Positions 59,678 through 64,000 of a DNA stretch of 64,000 bases are shown piece after piece; position 1 is the first letter of the stretch, and each line of letters starts with the position of its first letter. Source of the DNA: Psychrobacter piscatorii (GTDB lineage: Bacteria; Pseudomonadota; Gammaproteobacteria; Pseudomonadales; Moraxellaceae); contig NZ_CAJHAR010000011.1 in NCBI RefSeq assembly GCF_904846415.1, positions 37,574-101,573 of the forward strand. Direction: 5' to 3'. Position numbers and translations under genes: made by a program. The notes below the pieces were generated by a model, which made no database searches, was not told where the DNA came from, and worked only from the letters and a program-made list of their open reading frames with translations.

Positions 59678-59896
59678 ATGTTTGCTATTGCTGCCAGTAC
59701 AGTCACCAGTTGGGGCTTGTACGTCTTACTGCCGATATTCATCGCTTTCTTATTCTTTATCATGTGGGATATCTCTAAAAAGTCTGATGCTGGGCGCGCG
59801 GGTACCTTTTGGATCTTTTTGGCCCTTGGTGCAGGTTCTGTTGGCTTCATCCTTAAAATAGTCATGGAAGTCGCTTTCAAAAAATGGCTGATATAA
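59678..59896 (+). CDS. DUF2788-family small membrane protein
   Basis: The 72-residue protein has two membrane helices (about residues 10-30 and 45-65) joined by a conserved polar loop (DISKKSDAGRAGTFW). This pattern fits the DUF2788 family of Moraxellaceae/Pseudomonas-type bacteria, whose function is unknown. It has its own promoter-like sequence. Confidence 0.82.
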   Translation: MFAIAASTVTSWGLYVLLPIFIAFLFFIMWDISKKSDAGRAGTFWIFLALGAGSVGFILKIVMEVAFKKWLI

Positions 59897-59931
59897 TCAG
59901 TCATTTTTCGTCATTAAATCCAAAATATTTC

Positions 59932-61050
59932 TTATTGAGCCTTACCGTTACTGTCTATGACTTTACTCACATAGGTGGGTAAATCCCATGCCCCACCAGC
60001 AAAACCGCGACACAATCCTGTGCTCGCCTCTGCGCTCTTAACGAATGCTTTACCATTCCACGTCCATGTCGCACTATTCCAGCAATCACCGATGCCGCGG
60101 TCTTTGTTAGCGGCGCGGATATCACCTGCATCATACTCATTACCTGCTGTCGTGATGAGCATAGGATTGCTAGACTTGTCGTTATTAATGAGCCAATAAC
60201 CCGTGCTTGAGTTGTAAGGGCCTGACCAGCAGAGATGCGTGGCTAACGTATGCGCCTCGTCTACTGCTATAAAGTCCCAGCCAAGCATAGTAGAACCATA
60301 CTCTGACATCCGTTGATACTCTTCGGTTTTTGGATTGACCAGCTCACAGTCGCCCATTGTATTTCCAGATCCGATGAGCTGCTTGGAGTCAATATCGACC
60401 CATTTATTTATATTTTGCTGAAAGTATTTAAGTTTTGATGGGGTGAGCGTCTTTTTATCTTTTGCCGAATACGCAAATGCTTTATTGATGGTGGGAATTG
60501 GCAATGCCGCTTTTGGCGTTTGTTGATTGCGCTGGTTTTTGCTGATCAATGCTATCGACGTCCCTACTCGGCCCTGCACATCATCGAGCTTGAGCAATAC
60601 CGATGATATCCCTTTGTCGCTGATACGCCAGCGATTACTACCCGCTCTGACTTCTATCTTGTTCGCGATACGAGCCTTATCGATAATTGCTTGTGTTTGC
60701 TTAGCAGATAGATCATATAATGCCGCGTCATTTCCAGCGAGCTGCAATGTCCCATAGTTTCTATTATTTAGCCACAGCTCAGCCTTATCTTTGGACGCTT
60801 TTGATGCCAGCTGAATTTGCGCCTCTGGCAGCGCTATTTTTGGCGATACGGTGAATAGCACTGAAGCAGGCTTATCTATTGAGGCGTCACTTGAGTAGCC
60901 AGCCACTCTACACGTCCGCGTATTATCACAAACCACTTGCCAGTCGTCTTGTACAAAGCCCCAGCCTTCAGACGGTGTGCCGTATCCTGCCATAGCAGGT
61001 AGCGAGAGCGAACCGATCGTAGCCATCATTAAAGCAGCTGACATTTTCAT
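59932..61050 (-). CDS. DUF1176 secreted protein
   Basis: The 372-residue protein begins with a signal peptide (MKMSAALMMATIGSLSLPAMA) and has the DUF1176 hallmarks: DDWQVVCDNTRTCRVAGY near the start and CWSGPYNSSTGYWL and GDCWNSATWTWNGKAF near the end. It is presumably periplasmic; the family's role is unknown. AAGGAAGTAATA precedes the ATG. It follows cmoB on the same strand after 33 bases. Confidence 0.88.
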   Translation of the reverse strand: MKMSAALMMATIGSLSLPAMAGYGTPSEGWGFVQDDWQVVCDNTRTCRVAGYSSDASIDKPASVLFTVSPKIALPEAQIQLASKASKDKAELWLNNRNYGTLQLAGNDAALYDLSAKQTQAIIDKARIANKIEVRAGSNRWRISDKGISSVLLKLDDVQGRVGTSIALISKNQRNQQTPKAALPIPTINKAFAYSAKDKKTLTPSKLKYFQQNINKWVDIDSKQLIGSGNTMGDCELVNPKTEEYQRMSEYGSTMLGWDFIAVDEAHTLATHLCWSGPYNSSTGYWLINNDKSSNPMLITTAGNEYDAGDIRAANKDRGIGDCWNSATWTWNGKAFVKSAEASTGLCRGFAGGAWDLPTYVSKVIDSNGKAQ

Positions 61051-61083
61051 TATTACTTCCTTGTATTGTTATTCTAGTCAACG

Positions 61084-62130
61084 CTATTTTTTTGCAATCA
61101 AGGTTGCACGCATGGGTGCAGGATAGCCTTCAATAGTCTTTGTGGCATCATTAGGATCTAAGAAATCTGCTAGCGAATGATAGGTCATCCATTCGGTTTT
61201 TCGTTGTTCCTCAGTCGAGGTGACTGCCACATCCACGCAGCGTACGTCTGAGAATCCTGCTTTCTCTAACCAACCAGTTAATGCCGCTACCGATGGTAAG
61301 AAATACACGTTATTCATCTGCGCGTAGCGGTCATATGGTACCAAGACTGTGTTGGCATCACCTTCGATAACTAACGTCTCAAGCACCAGCTCGCCGCCTT
61401 TGATAAGTTGGCCTTTAAGCTGCTGCAAATGCTCGAATGGTGACTGACGATGATACAGCACGCCCATGCTAAATACGGTGTCGAACAACTGACTGTGCTC
61501 AGGCAATGCCTCAAGTGGCACAGGAATATAATGCGTACGATAGCGGCCCGTCTCATGAGCATCCGCGCTACCGATAAAATGACGAATCGCCATAAACTGA
61601 TGGTAAAACAAGCATGATGGATCAATGATAATGACGGTACCTGCTCCCGCGCCAGCCATGCGCCAACCATGATAGCCAGAGCCGCCGCCGACATCCAATA
61701 CGCGGCGACCGTCAAGCCTACTCAAATGCGGCGCAACACGTTGCCATTTCCAATCACTATGCCACTCAGTATCAATTTTAATACCTGACTCATCATCGCC
61801 GATTTGACCGCCAATCTGAAATGGCCCTTTGCGCCACGGCATCAGCTGCTTTAATAACGCTGTCGTTTGTTTGTATTGAGACTGATTCAGACTGGCATCA
61901 ATCGTCAATGTATCACTATTGAGATCAACGTGATTGACCGTCAAATGTGGTAAACGCGCTACTGACGCTTGGTAAGCCGGGGCATGCGCGTAGTTGGCTT
62001 TGTCTTTGATATCATTTAACCATGTTGGCAGCCGCGTCAGCCATTCGTAAGCGCTTGGATACTGCTGTGCCAGTTCTAATAGGGTTAAATATAGTTCGCG
62101 TTCGGCGTGCGTGATTGTGTTGTTGAGCAT
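61084..62130 (-). CDS. cmoB: tRNA U34 carboxymethyltransferase CmoB
   Basis: CmoB transfers a carboxymethyl group from carboxy-SAM to 5-hydroxyuridine-34 of tRNA, giving cmo5U. The 348-residue protein has a helical N-terminal part and a Rossmann methyltransferase domain with VLDVGGGSGYHGWRMAGAG (VLDVGGGSGYHG), then VFSMGVLYHRQSPF. It follows cmoA by 50 bases; the two enzymes act in sequence. Confidence 0.96.
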   Translation of the reverse strand: MLNNTITHAERELYLTLLELAQQYPSAYEWLTRLPTWLNDIKDKANYAHAPAYQASVARLPHLTVNHVDLNSDTLTIDASLNQSQYKQTTALLKQLMPWRKGPFQIGGQIGDDESGIKIDTEWHSDWKWQRVAPHLSRLDGRRVLDVGGGSGYHGWRMAGAGAGTVIIIDPSCLFYHQFMAIRHFIGSADAHETGRYRTHYIPVPLEALPEHSQLFDTVFSMGVLYHRQSPFEHLQQLKGQLIKGGELVLETLVIEGDANTVLVPYDRYAQMNNVYFLPSVAALTGWLEKAGFSDVRCVDVAVTSTEEQRKTEWMTYHSLADFLDPNDATKTIEGYPAPMRATLIAKK

Positions 62131-62180
62131 AAAAAAAGGTTACCGTGTAAATCAAAAAAGGGTTAGACCAAAAGTAAGCG

Positions 62181-62969
62181 TTATTTAAACGCCACAATAG
62201 AGACAAAGTTCAAAAACTGAAACCACGTTAGATGACGCTTAAAGCCAACTTGATCTAGCCGTGCATGATGCTCATCTAAAGTATCCGTAATCAGCACATT
62301 TTCTAGCGCATTACGTTTGCCACTAATTTCCATCTCGGTATAGCCATTGGCACGTTTAAAATCATAATAACGCTCAACCAACCACGCATCGTATTGCTCA
62401 TCAAATGCATGAGTTTTTTCCGTTAATACCAGTATGCCACCTTCACTCAACGCCGCATATATCTTCTCTAATACTGCGACTCTATCGGCTGCTGGCAAAA
62501 ACTGTAACGTTAAATTTAAAATTACCATATCGCAGGGCTCAAGCTCAACGTCGCGAATATCTGCCGTAATGACTTCTATATTGTGATCAGGATAATTGTC
62601 ACTTAATAACGTTGTGGCTTCGGTCGTCATCGCAGGGGAGATATCAATCGCTTTAATCTGCAAATCCTGCGGGTCGAACTCGCCCGCCAGCGTCATACTT
62701 GCGGCACCAAGCGAGCAGCCCAAGTCATAAATACGGCTGACACGCTGACCACTACCCTTTTTCTGACGATACTTGCAGTGACGACGGGCAAATAGTGGCA
62801 GCATAGCCAATACCTGACCGTAGCCGGGGACGCTACGACGAATCATATCGGGAAAACAAGCCACCACTTGCTCATCAAAAGAAAAACGCGCCGCTTTATC
62901 TAATGGCGTGGTAAATGGTTTGTCAAAAAGGGTATCATGCTTGATGATTGCAGGATTGGGCTGGTTCAT
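62181..62969 (-). CDS. cmoA: Carboxy-S-adenosyl-L-methionine synthase CmoA
   Basis: CmoA makes carboxy-SAM from SAM and prephenate, the cofactor of CmoB. The 262-residue protein has [20 protein letters not shown] and [12 protein letters not shown] (SAM motif I), ILNLTLQFL, and the C-terminal [12 protein letters not shown]. The length is typical. It leads the cmoA-cmoB unit. Confidence 0.96.
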   Translation of the reverse strand: MNQPNPAIIKHDTLFDKPFTTPLDKAARFSFDEQVVACFPDMIRRSVPGYGQVLAMLPLFARRHCKYRQKKGSGQRVSRIYDLGCSLGAASMTLAGEFDPQDLQIKAIDISPAMTTEATTLLSDNYPDHNIEVITADIRDVELEPCDMVILNLTLQFLPAADRVAVLEKIYAALSEGGILVLTEKTHAFDEQYDAWLVERYYDFKRANGYTEMEISGKRNALENVLITDTLDEHHARLDQVGFKRHLTWFQFLNFVSIVAFK

Positions 62970-63193
62970 GGGGCGACTCGTATTCTGTGATGATAGAACG
63001 TAAATAAGATATTATTTGGCAAATTTTCTTGATATATACATCGATAGCAAATCAACGTAGCAAAAGCCCATTATAACATTACTGTTTGTTACTTATCGCG
63101 ACCAGATGCCCTGCTAAGCTAAATGGCATTGCTAAATAGATAATATTTAAACAAAACACGATGATTTTATATTTATAAAAATAGGAAAAAATT

Positions 63194-63715
63194 ATGCAAA
63201 CAATCGTATTAGGTGGCGGCTGCTTTTGGTGCACCGAATCCGTCTTTTTATCTGTAAAAGGCGTACAATCCGTTGTCTCAGGCTATATGGGTGGCGATGA
63301 AGTATCGGCTAACTATCAGGCAGTATGCAGCGGCACAACTGGTCACGTCGAAGTCATCAAAGTCGAATTTGATGAGACGACTGTTCCACTAGAAGTCATC
63401 CTCGACGTCTTCTTTGCCACGCATGATCCCACCACGATGGATCGTCAAGGCAATGACGTTGGTAGTCAGTATCGCAGCGTGGTCTTTTATACTGAAGAAG
63501 ATCAGAAGCCAACGGTCGACCGTACCATCAATAAACTGCGTGATATGGGCGTTAACGTCGTCACAGAAGTACATCCTGCCGTTGAGTTTTATCAAGCAGA
63601 AGACGCGCATCAAGATTTCTTTAATAGAAACCCAGGACAGGCTTATTGCAACTTTGCGATACCACCAAAACTCGCTAAATTGCGCAAAGAGTTTAGCAAG
63701 TATATGGTAAGCTAA
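63194..63715 (+). CDS. msrA: Peptide methionine sulfoxide reductase MsrA
   Basis: MsrA reduces methionine-S-sulfoxide in proteins. The 173-residue protein has the catalytic GGGCFWCTES with Cys10, the VVSGYMGG region and a C-terminal Cys (AYCNFAIPPKL) that may take part in resolving. TAGGAAAAATT precedes the ATG. It is divergent from cmoA. Confidence 0.96.
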   Translation: MQTIVLGGGCFWCTESVFLSVKGVQSVVSGYMGGDEVSANYQAVCSGTTGHVEVIKVEFDETTVPLEVILDVFFATHDPTTMDRQGNDVGSQYRSVVFYTEEDQKPTVDRTINKLRDMGVNVVTEVHPAVEFYQAEDAHQDFFNRNPGQAYCNFAIPPKLAKLRKEFSKYMVS

Positions 63716-63787
63716 CTGATAGATTAAATAATGTATGATTCACTTAAAGTACATTTAACGTGATGGTCGATGCCAGCCGAATACCTA

Positions 63788-63822
63788 AGCCAAACACTTA
63801 TCATATAGGTGTTTGGCTTTTT
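63788..63822 (+). terminator. Terminator of msrA
   Basis: AGCCAAACAC / GTGTTTGGCT with an 11-base loop region, followed by a T-run. Confidence 0.85.
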
Positions 63823-64000
63823 ATTATTCGTCATTTTGGTATCCCTTATCAACATTTATAATAAATACCTTCATATAGTCAGTTCAAAACAAAAATGTTA
63901 TAGCTAGGACAAACATCATAAAATAATTTGGATAAGTCATTTTCCATCCACCCTTGGCGTAGAAACTTTACTTGTGCCCATTTTTTCTCAATAGGGTTCA
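63823..64000. other. Window end, no feature
   Basis: AT-rich sequence to the edge with no gene or clear site. Confidence 0.4.

Overview
The window looks like chromosomal DNA of a Psychrobacter-type member of the Moraxellaceae (Gammaproteobacteria). This rests on the protein sequences, on clusters such as ibaG-murA-hisG-hisD and tig/clpP/clpX, on moderate G+C, and on strong hairpin terminators between most units. No rRNA, tRNA, CRISPR array or prophage was seen. Names come from recognised motifs and family memory, not from database searches.

Layout. 1-3.5 kb (minus): ibaG, murA, short-form hisG and the start of hisD, which runs off the window. 3.7-6.4 kb: a secreted alpha/beta hydrolase with two CRP-like sites upstream, a two-BON-domain lipoprotein (DolP-like) and yraN; rsmI is divergent from yraN. 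7.6-15.3 kb: a PfkB-type nucleoside kinase, metY, nfuA, an NAD-salvage unit (nadM-Nudix, nadV, and an SGNH hydrolase overlapping nadV by 7 bp) and zinc-free ribosomal protein L31. 15.7-24.1 kb: YceI, a FemAB/GNAT-like protein, a small lipoprotein, an FAD oxidoreductase, a LOG-family hydrolase, an esterase, a DnaQ-like exonuclease and an M23 peptidase. 24.2-29 kb: phoBR, dtd, psd, an HD phosphohydrolase and an isochorismatase-like hydrolase. 29.3-36.9 kb: fadBA, ispA, a DUF72 protein and a YdjM-like membrane protein.

36.9-41 kb is the most rearranged part. An IS256-family element (37354-38655), with 28-bp imperfect inverted repeats and a perfect 8-bp target duplication, splits a small membrane-anchored gene whose frame is restored exactly when the element is removed. 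Just beyond it lies a 136-bp degraded copy of the sodB 3' end, about 1.36 kb from the intact sodB, enclosing two small accessory genes.

41.4-55 kb: rdgB, tig with a long structured leader, a urease cluster (ureD, ureA, fused ureBC, ureE, ureF, ureG, hupE/ureJ), then clpP and clpX. The urease cluster sits between tig and clpP, which are neighbours in many bacteria, and its beta and alpha subunits are one 729-residue polypeptide with all expected active-site residues. 54-64 kb: an SDR, a PTS-IIC-like transporter, a SPOR protein, argS, a DUF2788 protein, a DUF1176 protein, cmoB, cmoA and msrA.

Most of the window is conserved housekeeping DNA. The strongest candidates for something unusual are the UreB-UreC fusion and its location, the sodB-remnant-bounded segment beside the IS, the FemAB-like gene between twin terminators, and the NAD-salvage/SGNH unit.
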